Origin: Methanoculleus sp. 7T
Lineage (GTDB): Archaea > Halobacteriota > Methanomicrobia > Methanomicrobiales > Methanoculleaceae
DNA length: 64,000 nt
Assembly (NCBI RefSeq): GCF_023195915.1
Contig: NZ_JALPRP010000001.1
Location: 1,178,001 to 1,242,000 of the forward strand
Direction of reading: 5' to 3'
A program made the position numbers and the translations under genes. Below, piece by piece: positions 7,571 through 16,463 of the stretch; within the stretch, counting starts at the first letter, position 1; each line of letters begins with the position of its first letter. Below the pieces are notes generated by a model. The model was given only the letters and a program-made list of their open reading frames with translations, ran no database searches and had not been told where the DNA came from.

Positions 7571-8764
7571 GTGCGCCGGATGACCTGTGGGAAAGAACCG
7601 ACCGTGGAGGCCGGGCAGAAGCCCGAGAAGAACGCTGTGATCGGTCCCCCGTGGGTTACCCCCCGTCGAGGCACGTCGGTTCACGAGGCCGTTCTCCGGT
7701 TCATCCCGGCAGGAAAGGCGATCTACCTCCTCCCGATCGTCCTCTTCCTCTTCTCCCTCTTCTTCGGGAGATATATGATGGACCCGGTGGAGACCCTCAG
7801 GATTCTCGTCGTCGGGTCGGCGAACGCACTCCTCGACGGTGCGTCGTCCCTGCTCTCGACCCTCTCCGGTCATCAGGTTCTCCTCCCCTCCTTCGAGCAG
7901 ACCTGGAGCGCATCGGAAGAGACGGTCGTCTTCCGGATCAGGCTTCCGCGGGTGATAGCGGCGATGCTCGTCGGAGGGGGGCTCGCCCTCGCCGGGGCCT
8001 CGTTCCAGGGCCTCTTCCGAAACCCCCTCGTCTCGCCCGACATCCTCGGCGTGGCCGCCGGCGCGGGGTTCGGGGCGGCGCTCGGTATCCTCCTCTCCGG
8101 CAACCCCTGGGTCATCCAGGTCTCCGCATTCATCTTCGGGATCGTCGCGGTCGCCGTCACCTACGGGATCAGCCGCATCTACAAAAACACCTCGACCCTC
8201 GTCCTCGTCCTCGCAGGGATCATCGTCGGATCCCTCTTCTCCGCCCTCCTCTCCCTCGCCAAATACGTCGCCGACCCCTACGACACCCTGCCCGCGATCG
8301 TCTTCTGGCTGATGGGGAGCCTCTCTGCGGTCACAAACGCCGACATCATCGCGGTCGCTCCCCCGATCCTCCTCGGGGGCCTCTGCCTCTTCCTCATCAG
8401 GTGGCGGATCAACCTCCTCTCGGTCGGCGAAGAGGAGGCGCAGGCGCTCGGGCTGGACACCAGGAGGATGACCGTGGCGATCATCGTCGCCTCGACCGTC
8501 GTCACCGCCTCTGCGGTCTGTATCAGCGGGATCGTCGGCTGGGTGGGCCTCGTCGTTCCCCACATAGGGAGGATGCTCGTCGGCCCGGATTTCCGGAGAC
8601 TCATCCCCGCCTCGGCCCTTCTCGGAGCCTCGTTCCTTCTCGTCGTCGACGATATCGCAAGAACCCTGACCGCAACCGAGATCCCTCTCGGCATCCTGAC
8701 GGCGCTCATCGGCGCGCCGTTCTTCGCATACCTCTTAACCCAAAAGAAGGTCGGCTGGACATGA
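7571..8764 (+). CDS. FecCD/BtuC-type ABC transporter permease
   Basis: Integral membrane permease for iron-chelate or corrinoid uptake. About ten membrane helices begin near residue 45 after a hydrophilic N-terminal extension. Family hallmarks include LPRVIAAMLVGGGLALAGA, the loop FQGLFRNPLVSPDILGVAAG, and a C-terminal GLVVPHIGRMLVGPD that contacts the ATPase. I choose GTG 7571 because ATCAGG lies eight bases upstream; ATG 7580 is also possible. The frame is open back to 7409 but that part is promoter-like. It overlaps the ATPase gene by ATGA, so the two are translationally coupled. Substrate is not decidable from sequence. Confidence 0.9.
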   Translation: MRRMTCGKEPTVEAGQKPEKNAVIGPPWVTPRRGTSVHEAVLRFIPAGKAIYLLPIVLFLFSLFFGRYMMDPVETLRILVVGSANALLDGASSLLSTLSGHQVLLPSFEQTWSASEETVVFRIRLPRVIAAMLVGGGLALAGASFQGLFRNPLVSPDILGVAAGAGFGAALGILLSGNPWVIQVSAFIFGIVAVAVTYGISRIYKNTSTLVLVLAGIIVGSLFSALLSLAKYVADPYDTLPAIVFWLMGSLSAVTNADIIAVAPPILLGGLCLFLIRWRINLLSVGEEEAQALGLDTRRMTVAIIVASTVVTASAVCISGIVGWVGLVVPHIGRMLVGPDFRRLIPASALLGASFLLVVDDIARTLTATEIPLGILTALIGAPFFAYLLTQKKVGWT

Positions 8765-9564
8765 TTCTCAACGTCAACAACGCCTCGTTCTCATACGACG
8801 GCATCAGAAAGCAATTTGAAGATATCTCCTTCTCTCTCCGGAGAGGGGAGGTGCTCTCCCTCCTCGGGAGGAACGGCACGGGAAAATCGACCCTGATCAA
8901 GTGCATCCTAAACATCCTCACGCCCCAGAGCGGGAGGGTGGATATCAACGGGCGCCGGGTCACCGATATGCGGCCCGAGGAGGTCGCACGGGAGGTCGGC
9001 TACGTCCCCCAGGTCCACCATGCCGTCTTCCCGTTTACCGCGCTCGACTTCGTCCTCATGGGGAGAGCCCCTCACATCTCGACTTTCTCGGTCCCGAAAG
9101 AGGAGGACTACGAGAAGGCGGAGGAGGCGTTTGCGCGGATCGGAATCGCACATCTCCGCGAGAAGTGCATCTCCGAGATGTCGGGCGGGGAGTCGCAGAT
9201 GGTGATGATCGCCCGCGCCCTCGCACAAGAGCCGTCGCTGCTCATCCTCGACGAACCGACGTCGCACCTTGATATCGGCAACCAGATGAAGGTGGTCGCG
9301 ACGATCGACCGGCTCGCCGCCGACGGGATCGCCATCCTGATGAGCACCCACTTCCCGGACCACGGGTTTCTGGTCTCGCATACGGTCGCCATCCTCCAGA
9401 ACGGCCGGTTGATTGCGCAGGGGCCGGCCGAGGACGTCATCACGAAGGAGAACCTGCACGAGGCCTACGGGGTCGATGTCTGCGTCCGCTACGTCGAAGA
9501 GGCGGAGCGGATGGTCTGCATCCCGATAAGCCCGTGCGGCTGCCGCGGCAGGGGGGAGGCATGA
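8761..9564 (+). CDS. ABC transporter ATP-binding protein, FepC/BtuD type
   Basis: The ATPase of the uptake system, 267 residues. Walker A is GRNGTGKST at 36-44, the ABC signature is MSGGES at 140-145, Walker B with the switch is LLILDEPTSHLD at 160-171, and the Q-loop lies at YVPQV near 81-85. The start ATG overlaps the permease stop codon and the end overlaps the following lipoprotein gene by ATGA. An unusual C-terminal tail contains CGCRGRG, perhaps a metal or redox site, though it could be functionally neutral. It should act at the cytoplasmic face with the preceding permease. Confidence 0.93.
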   Translation: MILNVNNASFSYDGIRKQFEDISFSLRRGEVLSLLGRNGTGKSTLIKCILNILTPQSGRVDINGRRVTDMRPEEVAREVGYVPQVHHAVFPFTALDFVLMGRAPHISTFSVPKEEDYEKAEEAFARIGIAHLREKCISEMSGGESQMVMIARALAQEPSLLILDEPTSHLDIGNQMKVVATIDRLAADGIAILMSTHFPDHGFLVSHTVAILQNGRLIAQGPAEDVITKENLHEAYGVDVCVRYVEEAERMVCIPISPCGCRGRGEA

Positions 9565-10622
9565 CGGCTCCGAGACGTCTCGCTGTGGTCGCCCTCTGCA
9601 TCGCCGCCCTCCTCCTCGCATCGGCGGGTTGCATCGCCGCGGAGCCGTCCGGAACTCGGACGGTGACGGATGCGACCGGTGCGGAGGTCGTGCTCCCGCA
9701 GGAAGTGAACAGGATTGTCTCTATCGACCCGATGGCCTCCCATATCATCCTCATGCTCGGCGGCGGGGACAGGCTTGTCGGCGCGACGTTCGGGCCTGCG
9801 AACCGGACCGTGGTGGATGAGATCTGCAGGAAGGTCTCCGGAATCCCCGCGCCCGGAAGCCCGAAAGGGTCGAACATCGAGGAGATCGTGCGGCTCGCCC
9901 CCGACCTCGTCGTCGCACGGGGGTCCTCGGCCAAAGAGGCCGGCCAGATCGCCGATGCGGGGATACCGGTCATCATGATCGAGACCGAGTCGCCTGAGGA
10001 CTTCCTCTCCGCCGTCGGGATCATCGGGGCGGCCATCGGCGCGGAGGAGCGGGCGGCTGATTACGTCGCGTGCTACCGGGAGACCGAGGAGCGCCTCCGG
10101 GCAGCCCATGCTGCCGCGCTGCAGAAGAACGTATACCTCGCAGGGTCCGGGATCCTCAAAACCGCCGGCGCCGGCTGGTACTCGGACGCCCTTCTCGCAT
10201 CCGGAGGGTGCAGGAACGTGGCGCACAACGAGATCTCGGGCGGGTGGAGAGAGGTCTCGCCCGAGCAGGTCTGTGCCTGGAACCCGGATATGATCATCCT
10301 GACGCCCTACTGTCAGGACGAGACGGCGTCCATACGGAACTCCTCCACTCTCGGCCACCTCGATGCCGTCAAGAACGGAGAGATCTACCGCATGCCCCGC
10401 TACATCGCCGCATGGGATATGCCCGTCCCCGAGAGCATCCTCGGTATGCTCTGGATAGGCTCCGTCTCAGCTCCCGACGGGGCCGGGATCGATATGCACG
10501 ACGAGGTGCAGGAGTTCTACGCCCGGTGGTATGAGGCTGACCTCGACGATGCGACGATAGAGGCCATCCTCACGGAGGAGAGCATCCTCCCGACGGAGAA
10601 GACCGCTGCAAAGGAAGAGTAG
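9561..10622 (+). CDS. substrate-binding lipoprotein of the ABC uptake system
   Basis: A 353-residue FepB/BtuF-like receptor. A hydrophobic signal segment ends in the lipobox LLASAGC, making Cys24 the likely lipid-anchored residue. The mature part begins with the family phrase RTVTDATGAEVVLP and continues with two-lobe receptor sequence, including RLAPDLVVARG and a C-terminal PESILGMLWIG segment. ATG 9561 has the strong ribosome site GGGGGGAGG and overlaps the ATPase stop codon. The protein should capture an iron chelate, corrinoid or other metal complex outside the membrane and hand it to the permease. The radical SAM fusion gene follows after 4 bp. Confidence 0.92.
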   Translation: MTAPRRLAVVALCIAALLLASAGCIAAEPSGTRTVTDATGAEVVLPQEVNRIVSIDPMASHIILMLGGGDRLVGATFGPANRTVVDEICRKVSGIPAPGSPKGSNIEEIVRLAPDLVVARGSSAKEAGQIADAGIPVIMIETESPEDFLSAVGIIGAAIGAEERAADYVACYRETEERLRAAHAAALQKNVYLAGSGILKTAGAGWYSDALLASGGCRNVAHNEISGGWREVSPEQVCAWNPDMIILTPYCQDETASIRNSSTLGHLDAVKNGEIYRMPRYIAAWDMPVPESILGMLWIGSVSAPDGAGIDMHDEVQEFYARWYEADLDDATIEAILTEESILPTEKTAAKEE

Positions 10623-10626
10623 CGGG

Positions 10627-12345
10627 ATGCCCATCTCCGACTGCCGCTTCTGCGCACACCGTTGCCGGATCCCTGAGGGAGAGCGCGGCAGGTGCGGCAT
10701 GTACCGCGGCGCCGGAGGGGCGGTCGTCGAGGTCTTCCCCGACTCCTACCTTGCACGCTACCCGACCGCCGTAGAGACGGTCCCCTTCCTCCACTTCTGG
10801 CCGGGATACACCTTCTACGCCGTCTCATCGGTCGGGTGCAACCTCGCCTGCCCCGGGTGCGTCTCAGCAATCGTTGCCGCCGACCCCCGCACCCTCGCCG
10901 GGGCGCTCGTGCGCCTGCCGCCGGCTGAGGTGGTCCGCGAAGCGGAGGCGGCAGGGTGCCGGGGAATCCTCTTCTGCATCAACGAACCCGCAGTATCCCT
11001 GCCGACCGCCCTCCGCCTTGCTGAAGCGGCGCACGACGCCGGACTGCTCTTCGGATGCTCGACAAACGGGTATCTAGGAGACGACGCTCTCTGCGCCCTT
11101 GCATCCGCCGTCGACTGCGTCAACGTGGGGCTGAAAGGAGCGACCGATGCGTGTTACCGCGAGTGCGGCGCCGCCTCGGCCGGGCCGGCCTACCTGGCCG
11201 TGTCGCACTGTTACGATGCCGGAGTCCACGTGGAGGTCTCGGCGGTCTACGTGCGGGGCCGTGAGACCGAGGTCCTCTCGGCCGCAGAGAAGGTCTCCGC
11301 CGTGGATACCGGCATCCCCTTCCAGATCATGCGATTTATGCCCTTCTCGGGAGGAAGGCAAGAGAAGGAGCCTACGGCATGCGAGGCCGAAGACCTTGCG
11401 GAGAGAGTCTCTTCCGTCCTCGACCATGTCTACCTCTTCAACACCCCGGGGACTGACCGGCTCTCCACACGATGCCCGGTCTGCGGGCGCACCCTCATCG
11501 GGCGGGCCTTCAACGGGCCGATGGGGGCAAGAGACACCTGGGCACACCGAGGAGAGAGATGCGAGTGCGGGGCTCGGGTGCCGATATCCGGTAAGATAAC
11601 TGCAGAACGGCGGCCTGAGCCGAGATACGCCGGAGGATACCGGCCGACGCGCGGGCTTGAACTCATCCGGAGCATGCTCGCGGCGGCGGGCGTCACCGAC
11701 CGGGCGGTGCAGGGCAGGGTCCTCGCCGCCGAACTCGCAGGTGGAGGGCTCTCGACGCTCCACGAGCGGATAGCCACGCCGCGAGGGTTCTGCTCGGCCC
11801 TCAGGTCGTATGCGGCCGCCGGCGGAAGGCCGGATGAGGGCGAACGCCTCTCCTCGGGCCTCCTTGCGATCGCCTCCGGGATCAGGGATAAGACCGTCGG
11901 CATGGGACGGCCCCGGGTCTATCTGGCGCTCGGCCACCCCTTGGCGCCTCTCTTTGCCGATAAGCCGGAGATATCGCTCATCAGTTCCGCCGGCGGCTAC
12001 CCGGTGAACCGCAACCTCGGCCGGAACGATGGGGATGCGCGGCCGGTCACGGCCCGGGAGGTCGAGGCGTTGCGGCCTGATGTCGTCTTCTATCAAGCGG
12101 TCGCCCCGATCGATACCGAGACCTTTGCTAGGGCCTGCCTCAATCTCGGGGTGCTTGCGGAAGCTGTCGAGCGGGGTGCCGTGCACCGGTTCCCAACCGG
12201 CAAAAAGACGGGGTGCCTCGGGTGGGCGGCATCGATCGCGGCCGTGGCCGGCCTCCTCCATCCCGGGGCGGGGATACCCAGCCCGGAGGAGGTCGAGGAA
12301 GAGGTGCTCTCGTGCGTCCGTGCGGTGGGCGGGGAGATCCTCTGA
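10627..12345 (+). CDS. radical SAM protein fused to a receptor-like C-terminal domain
   Basis: A 572-residue cytoplasmic protein without signal peptide. The N-terminus has a Cys cluster (C6, C9, C13, C23) like PflA-related COG1180 activases. The radical SAM core carries CNLACPGC with C71, C75 and C78 for the 4Fe-4S cluster. A zinc-ribbon-like set follows at C283, C286, C312 and C314. From about residue 428 the sequence resembles the C-terminal lobe of FepB/BtuF receptors (GRPRVYLALGHPLAPLF). It sits 4 bp behind the uptake genes and has a convergent paralogue at 12359-14095. Chemical handling of the imported metal or cofactor is a hypothesis; the true reaction is unknown. Confidence 0.85.
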   Translation: MPISDCRFCAHRCRIPEGERGRCGMYRGAGGAVVEVFPDSYLARYPTAVETVPFLHFWPGYTFYAVSSVGCNLACPGCVSAIVAADPRTLAGALVRLPPAEVVREAEAAGCRGILFCINEPAVSLPTALRLAEAAHDAGLLFGCSTNGYLGDDALCALASAVDCVNVGLKGATDACYRECGAASAGPAYLAVSHCYDAGVHVEVSAVYVRGRETEVLSAAEKVSAVDTGIPFQIMRFMPFSGGRQEKEPTACEAEDLAERVSSVLDHVYLFNTPGTDRLSTRCPVCGRTLIGRAFNGPMGARDTWAHRGERCECGARVPISGKITAERRPEPRYAGGYRPTRGLELIRSMLAAAGVTDRAVQGRVLAAELAGGGLSTLHERIATPRGFCSALRSYAAAGGRPDEGERLSSGLLAIASGIRDKTVGMGRPRVYLALGHPLAPLFADKPEISLISSAGGYPVNRNLGRNDGDARPVTAREVEALRPDVVFYQAVAPIDTETFARACLNLGVLAEAVERGAVHRFPTGKKTGCLGWAASIAAVAGLLHPGAGIPSPEEVEEEVLSCVRAVGGEIL

Positions 12346-12358
12346 CTGGGCCGGCCGC

Positions 12359-14095
12359 CTACGGTCGGTAGAACGACCGGTTTCCAGTGGCTCCGGCCGC
12401 GCCGGTCCCGTAAAACGTCCGGTAGAACCTGTCTTGTTCTTCGGCGAGGTCGAATGCGACGCACTCCGGGTGGAGGACGCCGGCGATGGCGGAGAGGCCG
12501 AGAACCCAGCGGGGGTTGCCGAAGTCCCAGCCCGGCGGCATGGTGTAGACCCGGCCGTGCTCGACGGCGTCGGCAAAGAGCCCCATCCTCCGGCATGCCG
12601 CAAGGTAATCAGAAGCGGGTGCGGAGAGGAACCCGGATATGAAGATGTACTCGGGGTTGAACGCGGCGAACTCTTCCGGCGTTATATTGACACCCGGCTT
12701 TCCGGCCCGGGCGATCCCGCGGTTGACGGGGTCGCCGCCGGCCGCCTCCACGAGGTCCATCTCGAACCGCTCGGCGTTCAGGGCGAAGAGCGGCGTCCCC
12801 ATCGAGTAGTAGACCCGGGGCCGGCGGCAGCCCTCAACCGCCGACGAGACCGCCGCCACCCGGTCGCGGATATAGGCGGCGAGTCTCTCCGCCGCCTCGG
12901 GGCGGCCCGCACGTTCTCCGAGTTCTCGGACAAGCTCGAGGTAACCGTCGATCCTCTGGATCTTCCCGTGGAGGTCTCTGATATAGTCGTCCCTGATGAC
13001 CCCGGCCCAGATACGGGCGAGGTCGGCGTCGGACTCAACGCCGAGGCAGACGAGGACGGCATGGACCATCTCAAGCGCCCGAGTGAACCGGTAGCCGCCC
13101 ATCATCCCGGGCTCGCAGTAGGGCGTCTCTCCGATACTCCCGGCCACGGGGAGCGCAAAACCGCAGGAGCACCGGGCGTCCGGCGGGATGGCGATCGTCC
13201 GCGCCCCCATCGGCCCGAAGAACTCCCGCCGGACGACCGTCTTCCCGCAGGACGGGCACGCCGTGTTGAGGTATTCCGTCCCGGGCGAGTTGAAGAGGTA
13301 GACGTAGCGGAGCGTCCGGCGCAGTTCGTCGCAGATCCGCTCAGACTCCGCAATCGTCGGCTCCATCTCGGGCGGCTCGTCGCCGAACGGTATGAACCGC
13401 ATGACGAGGAACGGAATATCGGGGGATATCTCCGCAATCCGAGCGGCCGCGGCGCGGATCTCGTCGTCGGAGCCTCGGGCGTGGATGCAGGAGACCTCGA
13501 CATGGACGCCTGCTTCGCGGAGGGTCTTTACCGTCCGGAAAGCCGGGTCCGCCGAGACCGCCCCGCACGCCCGGTAGCGTGCATCGGACGCCCCTTTCAG
13601 CCCGATGTTTGCGAAGTCGACGGCTGATGCAACGTCACGGAGAGCCTCTTCGGTATAGTAGCCGTTCGTCGCGCACCCAACGAGGAGACCGGCATCGTGC
13701 GCCGCACTGGCCACCCGGAGGAAGGTCTGGTGCATGGCGGTCGGGTCGTTGAGGCAGAACGCAATCCCTCGGCACCCCTCCTCCCTGGCGCGCCCGACCA
13801 GGGTGTCGGGCGGGATATGCCTGAGGGCCCCGGAGACGGCCTCGGCGTGGTGGGCGACCGTCTCGGATATGCACCCGCCGCAGGAGAAGGTGCACCCGAT
13901 GCCGCTTACCTGCAGGAACGTCTCCCTGGGATAGTAGTGGCACATCGGCAGCGTCTCGATGGATATCGGCATGGCAGCGATATAACGGTCTGGGAACCGC
14001 TCGACGACCGTCCCGTCTCTGTTCGTGTACATTCTGCACCGCCCGGTCCCCCCGGGAGGGATGGTGCAACGGTTCTCGCAGATAGAACACCGCAT
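12359..14095 (-). CDS. second radical SAM/receptor-like fusion protein
   Basis: A 578-residue paralogue of the convergent gene ending 13 bp away, with the same layout: N-terminal Cys set C3, C6, C10, C20; radical SAM motif CTFSCGGC (C68, C72, C75); zinc-ribbon-like C280, C283, C309, C311; then a receptor-like lobe from about residue 425 with RPRVYYSMGTPLFAL and a closing WVLGLSAIAGVLHPE. No signal peptide is seen. The start at 14095 follows the methyltransferase stop by two bases; the frame is open much further upstream, but that overlaps the methyltransferase gene in another frame. Tight spacing argues for one operon of receptor, methyltransferase and this enzyme. Confidence 0.85.
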   Translation of the reverse strand: MRCSICENRCTIPPGGTGRCRMYTNRDGTVVERFPDRYIAAMPISIETLPMCHYYPRETFLQVSGIGCTFSCGGCISETVAHHAEAVSGALRHIPPDTLVGRAREEGCRGIAFCLNDPTAMHQTFLRVASAAHDAGLLVGCATNGYYTEEALRDVASAVDFANIGLKGASDARYRACGAVSADPAFRTVKTLREAGVHVEVSCIHARGSDDEIRAAAARIAEISPDIPFLVMRFIPFGDEPPEMEPTIAESERICDELRRTLRYVYLFNSPGTEYLNTACPSCGKTVVRREFFGPMGARTIAIPPDARCSCGFALPVAGSIGETPYCEPGMMGGYRFTRALEMVHAVLVCLGVESDADLARIWAGVIRDDYIRDLHGKIQRIDGYLELVRELGERAGRPEAAERLAAYIRDRVAAVSSAVEGCRRPRVYYSMGTPLFALNAERFEMDLVEAAGGDPVNRGIARAGKPGVNITPEEFAAFNPEYIFISGFLSAPASDYLAACRRMGLFADAVEHGRVYTMPPGWDFGNPRWVLGLSAIAGVLHPECVAFDLAEEQDRFYRTFYGTGAAGATGNRSFYRP

Positions 14096-14097
14096 GC

Positions 14098-14745
14098 CTA
14101 CCGCCCCCGATCGATCATGGCCCAGAGCCCTGAGTCGTCGCTGATGATCCGGTGGCGAAGGCCGAGGTCCGCGAGGACGCCCGCGACCCGTTCCCGGTTG
14201 CCGGGGCCGAGGTTCCTGTCCCGGAAGCTCTTCCAATCCGGGTTCTCCTTCGTCATCGCGACCTGCACTGCGTCCCGGAGTTCGGCGGTCCCGAACCCGC
14301 CCCCGACGTAGGCCCTCCCCCCGGGCGCGAGAACCCGGTGAATCTCTGAGAATGCCCGGGAGAGGTCCTCCCAGAAGAAAACCGACCCGCGGCTGACCGC
14401 GAGGTCGACGGAACCCGCGGGGAGCGGGATCTCGTGGACGTCGCCGGCAAGAGGCGAGACGCGGTCCGAGAGCCCGGCTTCCCGGGCGTTCTCTTCGGCG
14501 ACGGCAAGCATATCCGGGGACGAGTCGAGGAGCGTTACGGTAAGGTCGCTCGCCCGCGCAAGCGCGATCCCGAGCGACCCTGGGCCGCTGCCGACGTCGA
14601 GGCACCGCCCGCGGGAGATCCCGCATCGATCAAGGATCTGCCCCGCGAGCACCGGGTAGACCGGGGCGAAGACCGTCTTTGCGATCCGGTCCATGTGCTC
14701 CGCCCCTTCGCGGTCGAACCTGCCTGGTGTGTAGTTCATGCTCAT
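14098..14745 (-). CDS. class I SAM-dependent methyltransferase
   Basis: A 215-residue methyltransferase of the ubiE/COQ5-like type. The SAM-binding motif I is LDVGSGPGSLG at 49-59; further motifs are VTLLDSSPDMLAVA, AGDVHEIPLPAGSVDLAVSR and RVLAPGGRAYVGGG. The substrate cannot be read from the sequence. It lies between a lipoprotein receptor gene (gap 7 bp) and the second radical SAM fusion (gap 2 bp), so it probably methylates a small molecule made or imported by this operon. The start is the ATG at 14745 preceded by GAAGG; ATG 14739 would be two codons shorter. Confidence 0.88.
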   Translation of the reverse strand: MSMNYTPGRFDREGAEHMDRIAKTVFAPVYPVLAGQILDRCGISRGRCLDVGSGPGSLGIALARASDLTVTLLDSSPDMLAVAEENAREAGLSDRVSPLAGDVHEIPLPAGSVDLAVSRGSVFFWEDLSRAFSEIHRVLAPGGRAYVGGGFGTAELRDAVQVAMTKENPDWKSFRDRNLGPGNRERVAGVLADLGLRHRIISDDSGLWAMIDRGR

Positions 14746-14752
14746 CAGGCCT

Positions 14753-15835
14753 TCAGGGATTCAGGAGGTCCCGGATCTGGTCGTCGGAGAGCGATACGTG
14801 GATGAAGGTCTCGTGGTATTCCCTGACGAGGGATTCGAGGTCCATGTCGCTGAAGAGGTCGGGATAGAGAACCTTGGCGGTCCAGGGGATCCCGATGATC
14901 CGGTTGATTCCCGGCGGACGGTCGAACCAGAAGAACGCAGTCCGCGGGATGAGGTAGACCCGGCCAGTCTTCACGGCGGTGATCTCCTGCCAGAGCGGGT
15001 CGGTCCGGACCGTGGCGTAAAACCCGGGGTCCGCGGCCAGGATAACGTCCGGGTCCCAGAGGATGATCTGCTCCATCGAGACCTCGGTCATCCCTATCCC
15101 GGGCGTGATCGGGCATTCAGCGACGTTTCTCCCACCGCAGAGGTCGATGAGGTCGGCGTGGGACGAGCCGGAGGGATCGGTCGTGAGCCCTTTCGGGCCC
15201 TCGGCGTAGTAGACCCCCACGCGTTCGCCGTCGGGAATCGAGGCCACCCGCTCCGTCACCGTACCGAGCACGCCCTCATAGAAGGCGATCATCGCTTCGG
15301 CCTGCTTCTCCTCTCCAAGGAGTTCGCCCATGAACCTGATGGGCGCCGAGTATCCGGTGGCGTTGACGGTATCCTCAACGGCGACGACCGGGATGGAACC
15401 CATCTTCTGCTGCCGCTCTGTGACCGAGGCAAGCGCCGCCCCGCCGTCGGTGGTGTAGCCTTCGACGACGATGTCGGGGTGCATCGATATGAAGTTCTCG
15501 TAGTTGCCGGTCTCTTTTCCGAACCAGCCGCCGACGACCGGGAGCGCCATATACCGCTCGGGGGTGTAGCCCTTCTCGGGCGGGAAGTTCCAGCCCGCGA
15601 GCCGGTCGGGCGCGACCATGTAGACGAGCATCGTCGACGGCGGCGAGGTGCAGAGGATGCTCTTGATCTCAGACGGGACGACGACGGTCCGGCCCGCCAT
15701 ATCGGTGATGGTACGGTTCTCGGCCGGGGCAGGCGTATCTTGGGTGGCTATGCAGGCGGCGGAGGCGCAGAGGAGCACTCCGAAGATGCCGAGCACGATA
15801 AGCAGAAGATGACAATGTCTTGTAATAATTACCAC
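14753..15835 (-). CDS. second substrate-binding lipoprotein (FepB/BtuF type)
   Basis: A 360-residue receptor lipoprotein with signal segment and lipobox LLCASAAC (Cys28). The mature part starts with NRTITDMAGRTVVVP, as in iron-chelate and corrinoid receptors, and contains the lobe phrases MHPDIVVEG and GINRIIGIPWTAKVLYP. It starts with GTG at 15835, with CGGAGAAGA upstream; no better in-frame ATG is visible. It is the first gene of the minus-strand operon and has no permease or ATPase beside it, so it may share the transporter encoded at 7571-9564 (inference). An AT-rich promoter lies at about 15910-15960. Confidence 0.9.
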   Translation of the reverse strand: MVIITRHCHLLLIVLGIFGVLLCASAACIATQDTPAPAENRTITDMAGRTVVVPSEIKSILCTSPPSTMLVYMVAPDRLAGWNFPPEKGYTPERYMALPVVGGWFGKETGNYENFISMHPDIVVEGYTTDGGAALASVTERQQKMGSIPVVAVEDTVNATGYSAPIRFMGELLGEEKQAEAMIAFYEGVLGTVTERVASIPDGERVGVYYAEGPKGLTTDPSGSSHADLIDLCGGRNVAECPITPGIGMTEVSMEQIILWDPDVILAADPGFYATVRTDPLWQEITAVKTGRVYLIPRTAFFWFDRPPGINRIIGIPWTAKVLYPDLFSDMDLESLVREYHETFIHVSLSDDQIRDLLNP

Positions 15836-16096
15836 ATCCGTTCGGTCTTCTCCGAGATGCTCCGGAGGAGGAGGCGTCGGAGGTTTATGATACCGTATTT
15901 TGGGAGGTGGAGGTTATTTAAAATATTCATTTAACTTTTAGATAATGTTAACTGAAATATATTGAGGCCCGCCGCCCTGACCCGGGGCGTGCGTATGCCG
16001 TCCGGTTTATCGGGAAACCTCCGGCCGCATAACCCCGGCTACCGGTTCACTATGGGGAGGGGCAAAACCGGCCACGGTGAGTCAGAAGCCCGATAC
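15836..16096. promoter_or_regulatory. promoter region of the minus-strand receptor operon
   Basis: The AT-rich part at 15910-15962 contains TATA-like sequence (minus-strand ATATTTTAAATAA) and two GTTAA elements about 17 bp apart. The long leader up to 15835 is purine/pyrimidine-biased. No gene is seen here. Confidence 0.45.
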
Positions 16097-16459
16097 TCAC
16101 TTCCCCTCGCCCCGGAGAGCCGCGAGCACGGCCTCCGCGAGCCTCTCGATCTCGTCGAACCGCGGTTCCGCCGTACCGTCTTTTACAATCCCGCATTCGG
16201 TCGCAACGACGTGCAGGTCCGGTTCGACCCCGATCTCCCGGAGTCTTCGGAGCGCACAGGCATCGCCGCAGCCGTCCAGCGCAAGGACGCGACCTGCATA
16301 GCGTGCCGCCTCTTCGAGCGAGGCCGGCGGGCGGTTTGCCGGGAGCGAGGTCTCCACAAGCTCCGGGAAGCGCTGCAGGACCACCATGCCCGCCCGAGCG
16401 GTCAGTTTCCCGGTCTTCGAGAGGCCGGAACAGGTGATGAGGGTGACGGGCTCCGTCAC
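16097..16459 (-). CDS. DGC-domain putative zinc-binding protein
   Basis: A 120-residue protein with the DGC-domain layout: Cys10 in an N-terminal TCSG motif, LDGCGDAC at 61-68, and a later ATECGIVK. Members are small, presumed metal-binding cytoplasmic proteins often found near arsenic or metal-resistance genes. It is the last gene of the cluster and starts 4 bp after the DUF2703 gene. Its molecular role is unknown; a thiol-based metal or metalloid chaperone is one possibility. Confidence 0.75.
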   Translation of the reverse strand: MTEPVTLITCSGLSKTGKLTARAGMVVLQRFPELVETSLPANRPPASLEEAARYAGRVLALDGCGDACALRRLREIGVEPDLHVVATECGIVKDGTAEPRFDEIERLAEAVLAALRGEGK

Positions 16460-16463
16460 GGCC

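Noticed and set aside
7651-8760. Extension of the ATPase frame upstream to 7651
   Set aside because: It overlaps the permease in another frame and is Arg/Pro-rich; the ABC domain begins at 8761 with an ATGA overlap.
12381-12391. TTTCCAGTGG resembling an origin recognition box
   Set aside because: It lies inside the second radical SAM gene and lacks the GGAAA extension and the G-run.
11074-13627. Long antisense frames across the two radical SAM genes (509 and 532 codons)
   Set aside because: They cover two clearly related genes in their proper frames; the antisense translations are low-complexity and unrelated to each other.
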